From Plecoglossus altivelis (Eukaryota > Chordata > Actinopteri > Osmeriformes > Plecoglossidae), in assembly GCA_036571765.1 (NCBI GenBank), contig BROE01000001.1:8148961-8212960 (forward strand): 64,000 bases of DNA, in the 5' to 3' direction. The notes beneath the pieces were generated by a model. It ran no database searches. It was not told where the DNA came from and worked only from the letters and a program-made list of their open reading frames with translations. Shown in pieces: positions 36,401-48,438 of the stretch. How positions within the stretch are numbered: the stretch's first letter is position 1; each line of letters opens with the position of its first letter. Both the position numbers and the translations under genes were made by a program.

Positions 36401-37440
36401 GCGAAACGAACCCAGTTAGTCCAGTCATTGCCCACAGAGACTCTGAATTTAGAGCAGCTATTCTATTTAATGAAGCAGAACTTCGTGGTCCCCTTTATAA
36501 ATCTCTCCATGGCTTCTGTTACCCAGCAACAAAGCCAGAATGTATAAGTTTTCACCGAGAGAGAAATGGAGGCTTTTACACATAGACGGATGAGATGTGA
36601 CTACTACAAACACAGACTCTGCAAAATATAGGCCGCTTCGGCGGGAAGCGCGTTCATTTGAACATGTCCTCCTCAGGGATGGCTTTGATGGTGTGGTTGT
36701 CTTTTTATGACATAGCCTACATTTCGCATTGTGGCTTGGTTCTGTTTACAGATTAGGCTGCAGATGTTTCCCCTTATTTCGCTAATAATAATTACACACA
36801 ATACAAATGTTATGAATGCTAATCTCATTTACATGTACATTTACATTTTACAGTGTGCAAGTGTGTTCATGAACACTTGACAAAACCTAGTTTCTTGCCT
36901 ACATGAAGAAAGTGGAATGTATTGTTGAAAAACATTTTGGTGGCGCAGGATAGGTTAGCAACATTTCATGGAGAAATTTGGGATTTGCGCAATCTCCAAG
37001 ACGCCAGAATAAATTAACTCTATGCATAATATTTCTACTGTCTCTTTTTGTGTGCAAAAACAAAACAATTTCGGTCAACTCACGGTTCTCATTATTTTAA
37101 CCAAGGCCGAGAGCGAAGTTGACTGTTATTGTGGTTGTATACCTCCGCGGTATACAATCCCCCTTCTCAATCCCCCTATTGCGCATGCTGCTGCAGGAAC
37201 TACAATGACACGTTACAGTTCAGCCTGCAATGTTCCTGTGTACAGTGTCGGAGGCCTATAGGCTTCCTGCCCTTAGCCCATATTGGCAATTTCTTTAGAA
37301 AATTGCGCTCCAAAGATTAAAGAGTGCCTATTGATACGAGTTCTGAGTGTTCTGCAAATTCCTCTTGGCTAACAGAACTGTATTACCTACCGTGGTCTAA
37401 AAATCCTCACAAGCTACCTGGCAGTTCACACGTCATTATC
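33161..37440. other. Gene-free region with few repeats
   Basis: A TG/GA array lies at 33396-33452. AT-rich unique sequence around 33690-33800 (GCAATGTTAATTAAAATCAG) is a candidate regulatory element. A 23-bp unit with ATAACCGAGGGTAAAAATCA repeats about 2.5 times at 35543-35597. The rest shows neither coding signal nor repeats. Confidence 0.4.
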
Positions 37441-40400
37441 TGTAGGGAGGGGGGGGGGGGGGGGGTCTTAACTAAAGAATAGTGGGAGGAAAAGCGAGGA
37501 TTTATTTCGGCTTGTCAATAAGGACTGCGTGTAAGATCCGTTTCCACCACGGATTTTAAAGCATTCTGTGAGTCATCAGCCTTGTAAAATAGGTTAGTGG
37601 GTTATTTCCTAAATTAAAATGGGCCCAGGACTTTTTAGAGATTTGAGTTTACTGGAGTTATCTGGTATCTTATACCCTTCCGTCCAAATGAGCCTCTGGT
37701 CAGATTGTCTGAACCATACTCTAAATTTGAGATGATCCCCATAATCTTTCATGTTTATGACACTATCCACGCAGTGGGGCACGTTTGAGCAATTAGACAC
37801 ACAAAAACAGTAAATCCACCCATAACTGTTCTGTATTGTTCAGTGTGAGGTCAGTTCGTGTGTATGGAGAGGAGGGGGGGGGGTGCTCCACATAACTTCA
37901 CATGAGTGATAACCAACGTCTGCCGCCCCCTGCGCAGCTTTCTTAACTCAACCACCCCATCTGTTCTAGACACGGTCTGGTCCATCACTGCCGCAGGTGT
38001 GTGCACGTGTGTGACTGTCTCCTTTGATTCTATAAGACGCTTCCCTGTCACCGGTCACAACTTCACCATCTAAATTCCTATCACATACATTTTCACCAAC
38101 GCGCTATTGAAACTTTGAACAACTTTAAAGTATGAAGCTAAGTAACTATTACCCAAATAACGTAAGACCATTCGCCTATTGTCTCTGTGAGAAACTTTAT
38201 GGGCTGTCTGACCTTTGTTTTCTCTGTGAAACGCCTCGGTGACAGCGGAGAGGCCAGAAACAACCAAGACAAAAGCTGATGAGACTTGAACTGGGTAAAA
38301 GAAGACCTGAAAGGAAGAAGGGAACGAATGGAGCGAGGGAGGAGCGCGAAAGAGGGAGGAGACCCTTAAATCATCATTGGAAAGTCATTAGAAATCTGGC
38401 CTGGCCTAGACGGGACGGCCGCACAGATTGCCCGCCACCGAATACAAAACCTGCAATGAAGTGGAAGCCAGGAGGGAGTGTCGAAAGACAGATTTCTTTG
38501 CACTAGCTACTCCGCTGCCACTAAAGTTTCCATGTGTATGTGTATGGGTGTAAAAGGCTGTATTCATGAGATGTTAACCGTTTTGTTTGTGTGATGGGGG
38601 AATTTATTCAAAGTGTTGCAGCTATCTGCGACAGATGGGCCAAACAGTAATGAGTCTGACCAGAAGTTAACTAAGAGAGGCGAAAAAGGGAAGCGTCGAA
38701 TAATAAGAATAGTTAATGTAGTCTAACTGGAGTTTACCAGCCTGGTTTATGTCTACCTTGATGTTTCAGGCGCCCGTGAGCAACAGTAGGCTACTTTGTA
38801 CCTAAACTAAATTCAGATGGAAGTGAGCATTATGATGCTCAAGATTTTTTAATGAAATGACTATTGAAGTATTGAATGAGACAAGTTTCTAAATTGGGTC
38901 AACGTACAAACTTTTTCATATTGTATGTTTATTGTTTTCTTGATGAATGCTGTTTTGTCACTGTTCTATTTTCCATCTAATTTGGCAATACGGGCATTAC
39001 AGGCTGCATGCTGTCCAAACTAAATAGGCCATGGACAGAGATTCCGTCGCCTGGTTCCATGGCATTTTCAACACTCGAAAAGCTCACCTCTCTAGTCTCT
39101 CCCTTCTGAATCTCTTTGTGCTGATCTGAACGGCGACTTAAGACTTCTTATATCTGTCAATGGTTTAAGTATACCGTTCTCTTTGACAGACCCTTGAGTA
39201 CTTTCTCCGTGAGAGAAGTGATAATTGGATAATTAGTCCTGAATCTAGCAAGGAACTAATTAGATGATAGTGTGCTTGCGATGGCACGCGAGTTAAAGCA
39301 AAGGTTAGCGGGGGGTTGAAGGGGCGCAGGAGCCTGCCTGAACGGCTCGAGGATCGATTATCTTAGACCCCCTCTCTTTCACACCCCTCCTGTCCCCCTT
39401 TCCTTCCATTCACCACCGCTTATCATGCGGACAATGGAGACCAAATCGCCTAGTTTCCATCTCAATGAGTTAAGCCTCGACAAGAGACAGGGATCAGGCG
39501 ACCAACTCCAGACCTCAAATACCCTGCAATCACAAAAGCAAATGGGGCGACAAAGCTCTGGGGGGAGGCGGGGGTTTCTCCCAAAATATTTTTCAAGAAA
39601 ATGCTAATACATCTCGTGAAGAATTGAGGGGATTTTCGAGCCTCACTTTAATTCTACTATTGTTGAACTCGCGTGCAGACGTCCAGAATTGACACACCTA
39701 TCACGTGAGAGAATGAGGTGTTCGTCTGTGTGTGTGACTCACAGCGTTGGGCTGGTGAAAGCAAGTTCTTTCAGTGGACAGCTTGGTTCGAAAGTACGTC
39801 CTGTATAGTTTCCCCTAAACTCTCTCTATCTCTCTCTCTCTCTCTTTCACCGTCACTCCCTCTCTCACACAGGCACATGCATACACAGAGACACACACAA
39901 ACCTTAATCCCCAAAGCGAGACTCAACATAGTGTAATTTGCTTTTGATTACACTCCCTTTATGAGAACACCGAGACGTCTATCAGAATACCATTATTCTT
40001 GCAGCCACATGAAGAATAAAGAATAAACAACATATTCTCACAGAGCAGAATAAGAACCGCATCGAGCACCGTTTTGTTGAATAAAATGGCAATTAAGGGC
40101 GTTTCATCCCTGTATGTGAAACAATTTGATGAAGTAAATGTTTCTGATGGTTGCTGACTGTATTTGATTGGTCCATTGGTGTTGCGTTGGCATGTTATGT
40201 CACGAGATGACATTGGGCCTGGTTCATACAGGCAGTGACATTTTGTGACAGATGGATTCTTTATAGGCTAGGCTTATAAGTCATATTAGCTTCTCGAAAG
40301 GAAGTGTTGCCCTTCAGACCTATGAAAACGTGTGTGTGTGTGTTTGCGTGTGTGTGTGTGTGTGAAGAAAACGAAAATCTCTTAAAGAGGCGTGACGGGG

Positions 40401-41680
40401 CCCAGGCCGTTCTCTAAATGTATTTTAATAAGAACTACCCCCATGTCTTGGGCAATTCATCTCTCATCTCCCGTTTAATGAATGGAGTTGTGGCCGGGGC
40501 ATGGGGTAGGGATAGGCAGGGGGACAAAGACAGCATGTGGCGCTGGCTCATTATGCTCCAGTTAGGCGGAGGGCCGTGTGAGAGCAGCAGGGGTTGGGGT
40601 TCCTGCAGGCCGACCCATGGGCACAATACACCAGTCGACGTTTGCAAAGGGAGACCCTGCCATGCCATTATACCGCTGCTACTAACGAGGGCTTCATGCG
40701 CCTTTGATATAATCTCACTATTGAAATCCCAATAAATCCCCTCGGCGTTTGCAGCCAAATCCTATTTGTAACGGGTGTGTGCCGTCACAAGTGTGTATGT
40801 GTGTGTGTATGTTATTGTGTGTTTCGTCTTCACCTGCGTGGCTCTGTTCTGGCGGGCGAGGGCAAGAAGAGAGACGCTGAAGAATCACTGACACGCATGT
40901 TAAACCGGGCCGTTACAATGGCAACGCACGAATCCTCACTAACACTCATAGGCAACATCGCGTGAGCAGATCAGAGCTGGATTAAAATATGAGCAACGTT
41001 ATTTGCCGTTTTATTGAGCCAGAAGGCATTTTTAAAGCGAATACATTTGAATGACATCCAACCAACCAATCGCTATTGGGCATCTGAATAATTAAATAGC
41101 GAAGATCAATAAAATAATAGGATACAGCATGTGTGTGGGCTATATTGACATACCACAGTATTTTGTGTGTGTTTATCCAACGCGTTAAGGCAGCTCTTCT
41201 TGAGACTAAAATGTACATTCTAAGAGCAAAGTTTCTTAAAAGTCTTAAAGGCTTCTCAACGGACGGCTCAGTAACGTCCAATACACCTGTCCATGCATTT
41301 ATGATCTCATTTTAAAGAGGAAAAACTGATTGGCTACATCACACACGTCTTGGGCATGACTCCACCCAGAACTACTCGTGTCTCTTCTGCCCAAGGACAA
41401 TAAATATTGCTTAAATCTGTCACATACTTCTGAACAGTGAACAATGTTATTCAAATGCTTTGTCCTCTAGCTCAGGGACACTGCGCATCTTTCCTTGCCC
41501 TCCTGAGTTATGCGCAGACTCATTTAAGAGCCCCGGGAACATAAACAAGTAAAGAAACTAAATAGGCTATATTAAATCAAGTCCCGCGTTTAGCAAACGT
41601 ATCGGTGCCAAGTTTCCCCGCACAGTCCAGGAATCTCCAAACAGGCTTAGAGGTCTTTCAGAAGTCTCCTTTTCCTTCTC
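37441..41680. other. Upstream region of pcdh8: candidate enhancers, no gene
   Basis: A G run lies at about 37447-37466. Unique AT-rich blocks at 39190-39290 (GATAATTGGATAATTAGTCC) and 40600-40760 (GCGCCTTTGATATAATCTCA) look like homeodomain-type or TCF-type regulatory sequence. CTTTGAT at about 40703 fits a TCF/LEF site. A TG repeat lies near 40330-40365. No exon is supported. Confidence 0.35.
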
Positions 41681-41688
41681 ATGGTGCC

Positions 41689-41731
41689 GATTGGTCACAG
41701 TGGAGCTCATTTGCATGCTGCGCCGTATAAA
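41689..41731 (+). promoter_or_regulatory. pcdh8: Core promoter of pcdh8 (CCAAT, octamer, TATA)
   Basis: An inverted CCAAT box (GATTGGTC, 41689-41696), a perfect POU octamer ATTTGCAT (41709-41716) and TATAAA (41726-41731) occur in the usual order and spacing. Transcription should start near 41755-41760, giving a 5' UTR of about 190 bases before the ATG at 41949. Confidence 0.7.
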
Positions 41732-41948
41732 CCCTCCCGCCACTGCAGCCCTTTCGAGCTGAGAGAGCACACTTCGAAGAGAGAGCACAGCGTGCGCACT
41801 CTGACAACCTATGGCAATTTAACCCCAACGTTCCAAACGAGCTGAGGGGACAGGAAGACATTTAAATTGACAAGTAGTTAAAACAAATAGATAGTTTAGA
41901 TAAGTGAGGCCAGTTAGGCTGATTTTTGATATTTTTTGAAGTGACAGG

Positions 41949-44900
41949 ATGAAAGAAATTGGGTGGAACTGGTTGGTGCTGTGCACCTTACTGGCTATCC
42001 TAACTGTTCTCACACATGGGAAGACGGTGAAATATCAGACATTTGAAGAGGACGCACCAGGGACTGTTATCGGAAACTTGGCCAAGGACATCTCATCTAT
42101 TCACGCAGGCTCAAAGAATAATTTTAGGATGATGAAACAGTTCAACTCATCTTTTATTCGTTTGAGAGAGAACGACGGGCAGCTGAGTATTGGGGAGAGG
42201 ATAGATAGAGAGAGAATTTGCAAACACACCCTTCACTGCCTCATTGCATTTGATGTGGTCAGTTTCTCCAAAGAGCAGTTCAAACTCATTCACGTCGAGG
42301 TGGAGGTCAAGGACATTAACGACAACTCCCCCGAGTTCCCCCGGAAAGAGTCGAGTCTAGAGATCTCTGAGAACACGGCAGTTGGTACGAGGATCCCGTT
42401 AGACTTTGCTGTGGATGAAGATGTGGGGTTAAATTATATCCAAAGCTACCAAATTTCTGTTAACAGCCACTTTTCCATCGACGTGCTCAGCAGAGCCGAC
42501 GGGGTTAAATATGCGGAGCTTGTGCTTATGAAGGAGCTCGACCGCGAAACACAGGCATCTTACGCACTGGAGCTGGTCGCAATGGACGGCGGCAACCCGT
42601 CCCGCACAGGAACCACGCGCATAAACGTCAAGGTGAAAGACTACAACGACAACAGCCCGGTATTCGACCGGAACAGCTTCTCTGTGGACCTGCCCGAAGA
42701 TGCACCGGTTGGGTTTCTTCTGCTGGACCTGAACGCAGAAGACCCGGATGAGGGGCTGAACGGGGAGGTGGTGTACGGCTTTGGGAACCAGGTGCCTTCT
42801 GAGATAAGGCAACTTTTTAGAGTGGACCGAAAAACTGGACGTCTCACCCTCGAGAGCCCTATTGACTTTGAGAGTAAGAATACCTATGAATTCGATGTTC
42901 AAGCAACCGACCTGGGTCCGAACCCTAGCCCAGCAATTTGTAAAATTGTGGTCCAGGTGCAAGACGTTAACGACAACGCACCGGAGATTTCCATAACTCC
43001 AATGACGTCCATCACAGCGGGAATTGCGTACATTACTGAAGCAGCGGCACGAGAGAGTTTTGTTGCTTTGGTCAGCACCTCGGACAGGGACTCTGGCGCG
43101 AATGGACAGGTTCACTGTACGCTGTATGGCCACGACCACTTTCGGCTACAGCAAGCTTACGAGGACAGCTTTATGATTGTGAGTACAAGCCCACTAGACA
43201 GGGAAAAAATTCCAGAGTATAATCTAACGGTTGTTGCTGAAGATTTAGGGTCCCCTCCGTTCAGAACCATCACTCAGTACACCATTCGGTTAACGGACGA
43301 GAATGACAATGCACCTGTGTTCAACAAACCCGTGTATGAGGTAGCAATAGTGGAGAATAATGCACCTGGTGCTTACATCGCCAACGTGATCGCGAGAGAC
43401 ATTGACACCGGGCCAAATGGAAAAGTCAGCTACAAGCTCGCGGACACCTACTTCATGGGCTCCCCAATATCCACGTTCGTTTCTCTGGACCCCGCCAGCG
43501 GGTCACTTTACGCTCTCAGGAGCTTCAACTACGAGGTAGTCAAACAGCTAGAGCTCCGTATCACGGCAAGCGATGGTGGCTCCCCTCCTCTTACCGGCAG
43601 CGCAAACGTGTTTGTGCGGATTGTGGACCAGAATGACAATTCACCAGTAATAACGCAGCCCACATTAAATAATGGGTCCGCTGAAGTTCTATTGCCTCGA
43701 GACGCGCCGTCAGGTTACATTATTACCAGAGTGGAGGCACGAGACGCAGACGAAGGAATTAACGCCGAGCTGTCTTATGGACTGGCCACTGGGGAACCAT
43801 CTATTTTCTCTGTGAACAAAGCCACCGGAGATATTTATCTCAACCGCGCGCTCACTCATGAAGTGGACGATATCCTGAGCGTGACTATAACGGCCAGCGA
43901 CAATGGGAGGCCAGCGCTCACCTCAACTGCCACGCTCCACTTCCTCATCATTGCTGGCTCCCCGCCAAGCGACAGGACCGTGTACCAAGCAGGCAGTGAA
44001 GATGAGATACAAGCGCAGTGGGACCTGTCTGTGGTGATTATTGTTGTCCTAGCTGGGAGCTGCACGCTCCTGCTGCTCGCCATCATCCTCATAGCAACAA
44101 CATGCAACCGTCGGAAACGAGACAAAACTGGAGAGGACAGCGACTCATATGGAGAGAAGGGGTCCCTTGAACGGGGAAGAAACCATGGCGACAACCCCCT
44201 GCTTCCTCTTCATGGAAACGTGGGAGGAGGTGGATTTGAAGGCCACTCGTACTCCAGCCAGCCCGGTGGCTTTTCCTCCGCTCACCCTGGGGGGAACGAG
44301 CTGTGCTCAGCCTCGGAGGATGGCAGTGAAGCACCCTGCGTGTATGACCCTGACAGCAAACTGTGTGGGAACAAACTCGAGGTAAGATGGGGCTACAATT
44401 GGTTTACTCAAATCCATTACTGTTTGTGTGTCAACTGTGCTTGAGAGCCCAGGAAGATTTGTTTCCGTTTTAATTAACTCAAAGGTTCTCTCTGTTTTGG
44501 TAGGGATATTCCACTCTCCCTGGCTATGGCAATGGCAAAGAGGCTGTGAGGCCCATCACGATCTGGAAGGGAAACTCCTACACAACGATCTCTGCACGAG
44601 ACCCTGCCTTCAGCGGAAAGGACAGTGGGAAAGGGGACAGTGACTTCAACGACAGTGACAGTGATGTCAGTGGAGACCTGAAGAAAGAGGGCCTTCCTCC
44701 TATTGGCAGCCAAAGTGGTAAGAGTTTTAAGACCTTAAATAACACGATGAAAAAGCTATCAAGAGATCTACCCACATAATCTAACAGTGCCTTTCTGTCT
44801 TCAGGTTTGTGGGCATGCACCAGTGAGTGTAAAATCCTGGGCCATTCAGATCGCTGCTGGAGTCCCTCAGCAGTCAGGGCCAACACTGGAATATCACCTG

Positions 44901-45169
44901 GCCTCTCACCTGCTCCCACCCTCTCCTCATTCAGCAGCCTCTCCAAGACGGCCTCCCTGCCCCGGGACCAAAACCGCAGGGACAACTACTACCAGGCCCA
45001 CATCCCTAAGACCACAGGCCTGCAGAGCGTGTATGAGAAGGTGCTGCACAGGGAATTTGACTTTGTCCTGGTCACTCCACCCAGACCTGTAAACGTGCAG
45101 GAGATCAGCGATATCACTATCCCTGTCTATGCTCCTACCACCACACGGTCTCCCATTGATGAAGTTTGA
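41949..45169 (+). CDS. pcdh8: Protocadherin-8 (paraxial protocadherin)
   Basis: Three exons (41949-44381, 44504-44717, 44805-45169) join to 1,003 residues. Exon 1 encodes a signal peptide (about 1-24), six cadherin repeats with repeated DxNDN and DxD calcium motifs (DINDNSPEF, DYNDNSPVF, DVNDNAPEI, DENDNAPVF, DQNDNSPVI), and one membrane span at about 692-717 (SVVIIVVLAGSCTLLLLAII). The tail carries delta-2 protocadherin motifs: FSGKDSGKGDSDFNDSDSD and GLWACTSECKILGHSDRCWS. The opening KTVKYQTFEEDAPGTVIG matches PCDH8 closely. PCDH8/PAPC is a homophilic adhesion and signalling protein of paraxial mesoderm and neurons. The large first exon holding the whole ectodomain is typical. It lies beside cnmd and sugt1 as in tetrapods. 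No defect is seen. Confidence 0.97.
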
Positions 45170-45949
45170 AAGCAAAACATACACAGAGACAGACTGAGAC
45201 TAAATTATGCATTCAAATGTTAAAGCTGCAATAGGTGAATTCGAATATGAGAAACTGCTCCCCAATTCATGTCTGAAGTCTTGCTTTCCTCCTGCTCCAG
45301 TTTGATGGATATTGGTTTCACAAAATAAGACAGGTATGGAGGCATGCCTCACCAAAGGTGATGGAACAGGATTGCTGGACCATAATTGGCTGGAAAATAA
45401 CAGCATGCTCCAAGAATTTCACCTGACATTCCACTGGCCGTGAGTTGTCTGTGTTACTAAACAACTCTCAGTGGGCCTCATTAGACAATAAAACATGTTG
45501 ATAGGGGCCAACATTTTGTTTATTTTTGTGACCGAAACCCTTCTTACTGTACCTTTAATATAAAAATAGGAATGATGAGAATCACAAGTTGAATCACAAT
45601 TGGATATTATTTGTAATTTTAAATATTTGTGTGGTTTTAAATGTCTTGATGTGATGCATTTTTTTGTCCATTCAATCACTTTAAATGCTTATGTGGACAT
45701 ACTGTATATCTTATGCAACGTTTTGTACATAGGCTACAGATAATTTATTTTTTATAAAGTAATAATTAAGAACTAAAGAAATGTAAATATGGATTGTAAT
45801 TAATGATTCTAAAGCATGCTCACTATTTAAATGGCCCGGAAACTATGAAGTTTGGGGCCGGAGACCCAAGATGTATCAAGTTGATAACCGTGTACGAATT
45901 CATTTGAAAGGAATAATGTACAGATTTTTATCACGATCTTCTAAGAGAA

Positions 45950-45955
45950 AATAAA
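45950..45955 (+). terminator. pcdh8: Polyadenylation signal of pcdh8
   Basis: AATAAA lies 780 bases after the stop codon, at the end of an AT-rich 3' UTR. Confidence 0.65.
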
Positions 45956-46306
45956 CTTTGAAATACTGTGTTATGAAACTGGAAATTGTTGCTGTCATTT
46001 TAGCGCAGTAACTATTGAAAAAGTCTCGAGTTTATCTTGATTGGATTCCTTGCCCAAATACCTCCAATCAACAAAAACTCTCTTCATCATTTTGAACCAA
46101 CAGGTGTCGCTGTTGTGATAGCGGTGGTCCAGCCTGCGAGTCTCCCTCGATGTCCTGTAAATTCATTGCAATACGAGTCAGTCTCAATGCCATGTCAGCC
46201 GCTGTTTCTCTTTGACATCTGGATGCTGTGTAGGGATCTCTAGCCCTCTCTGCTTCTCCATCTAGGTCAAAGAAGTTTCCACGTTTTCGCAACTCTGGCA
46301 CCGTTC

Positions 46307-46311
<5 letters not shown>

Positions 46312-46361
<50 letters not shown>

Positions 46362-46386
46362 GTAGATAGATAGATAGATAGATAGA
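46312..46386. repeat. (GA)n followed by (GATA)n microsatellite
   Basis: About 46 bases of GA repeat run into six or seven GATA units. It lies between pcdh8 and cnmd; the remaining 45956-46880 holds the cnmd promoter and 5' UTR without other clear features. Confidence 0.9.
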
Positions 46387-46880
46387 GATTCGAGAACTCG
46401 AGGGACATCAGGGTTATTTGAGGCAATTCCTCCCATTACCGCGGTGAGAATGTATAAGCGTCCACATGTGTAAGCTCTTGCACTTATGTCGGAATGCCTC
46501 CTGCACTCCTCCAAGATAAGGGCACATACCAATTTGAAATGACTTGGCGTAACAAGTTACAATATTTGGTTATGTGGTTTTGTAAATCAGTGTACCACAC
46601 CACAACATACCACCCTCCGCTTTTCGCACAAAGTTGCCGCATTAGCTGTTAGGAGACAGAACTGGTGGCGCGCGCATATTTTCTGCCGGTGTGCCTGGAC
46701 TGGTAATAAAGCACGCCTTGCATGAATGAGCAGGTTTGTTCCACCGTATACAGGAAAGAACGAGAGAGGGTGTGTGTGTTAGAAGAGAGACACACCGAGA
46801 GGAAGAAGGAGAAGGAGTGTGTGTGTGTGAGAGAGAGTTTGTTGAATCATCTGCTCAGGTGTTCAGTAAGACACTCAGCC

Positions 46881-48407
46881 ATGGCCGGGAGCTCGGAGAA
46901 AGTGCCTATTGCCTCTGCGGGACCCGAGGACCTCCAACAGTTTATGCCACCGGTAAGGCCTGTTGTAAAGCGGGGGCTTTGCTGTTAAGTCTTGAATATA
47001 TGTTGTGTTCACCCGGTGAACACTTATTAACTTGGAGACAGCCTAGTGCCTGAACGGGAATAATCTTACGTAAAGCGTTAAACACAGTAGACTGTAAGAC
47101 AACCTTTTCTGTGATATTTTACCTTTAGCATTTCTAAGACCACTGGATATGTGGCATGGACTCCATCTCACTGGAACTGTTGTGCGTGCACTATCGATTG
47201 GATTCTCATTTCTGGTTTAACGCAGGCATACACCCCAGTGGCCGCCAAACCTGCAGCCAGCGGGCGCTTACTGAAGGCCGGTATTGCGGTGTTGATCGCT
47301 GGCGCGATTCTTTTGCTGTTCGGGGCCATTGGAGCATTCTACTTCTGGAATAACAACAAACATGTGAGAGGACACCTGTCTCTTGTTTTGCCGTATTGGA
47401 TAATGGCCGGTTCTTATCTCGAAGATAAATGGGCATTTCTCTGGTCAAATTTAGTTCACGGTTTTCCGAAGAAATTGGAATCAAGTTCATATGATTGAGT
47501 AAACTTTCTTAGCGCTCTCAACCAGACTAGACTGGTGCAGGTGAATGGAAGCCTTGTGAGTGAGGAGGTGTGGAGGGGGTTCTTCTGCGGTCCACTTGAT
47601 GCACCAGGGGCGAGAGGTGTGCGAATGAAGGGAGTTTTAGGAACAAGTTCTCTCTTTTGTAGTGTTGACCAAATTCCTTTGACGGGGAATGCCACAAAGA
47701 ATTTGCATCAGCATGAACAAAACATAGTGGGCATCCTCAATCTACTTGTTTTTGATGTGGCAACTTGCACATATTATGAAAGGCTGATGCTTTCCTATTA
47801 GCCTTCCGTAATTCTAAAACGTGTATTTGTCTACAGGTGTATAATGTCCACTACAGTATGAGTATCAATGGCAAGGTGGAGGAGGGCTCCATGGAGATTG
47901 ATTCTGGTAACAACGTGGAGAGGTTCCGTACTGGCAGTGGCACAGACGAAGCTGTGGAGGTTCACGACTTCCAGATTGTAAGAAAACAAACGTATGGCAG
48001 CAGACATTATAGCAGCAGACATGGGTGACTGCAACAGTGGCAGGCTCTTCCATGGCAGTGTGTGTGTGTGTGTGTGTATAATGTCATAGAGAGACTGTCT
48101 TTTGCCTCCTTTCATGTCCCCATTTCTCTGTCACCTCTGTCACACCCCTAAAGGGCATAACAGGTATCCGCTTTGCAGGAGGAGAGAAGTGCTACATCAA
48201 GACCCAGGTCAAAGCTCGTCTCCCTGAGGTGGAAACCCTCAACAAAGACTCTCTGTTGTTTGACCTGGTAGGGATCACGTTGGCTCGCACAAACCACTCA
48301 CAGTCTCACTCTCTTTTCTCTTCATCTACACATGCATCCACACTCCCTTTTCCTCCATCTTGCAGACATGCATGATTTCTCTTTCTTGCAGATACACACA
48401 CACACTG

Positions 48408-48438
<31 letters not shown>

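Noticed and set aside
36239..36547. 102-codon plus-strand frame
   Set aside because: No family resemblance and no splice or promoter support; likely chance.
42429..43139. 236-codon minus-strand frame
   Set aside because: Antisense shadow of the pcdh8 ectodomain exon.
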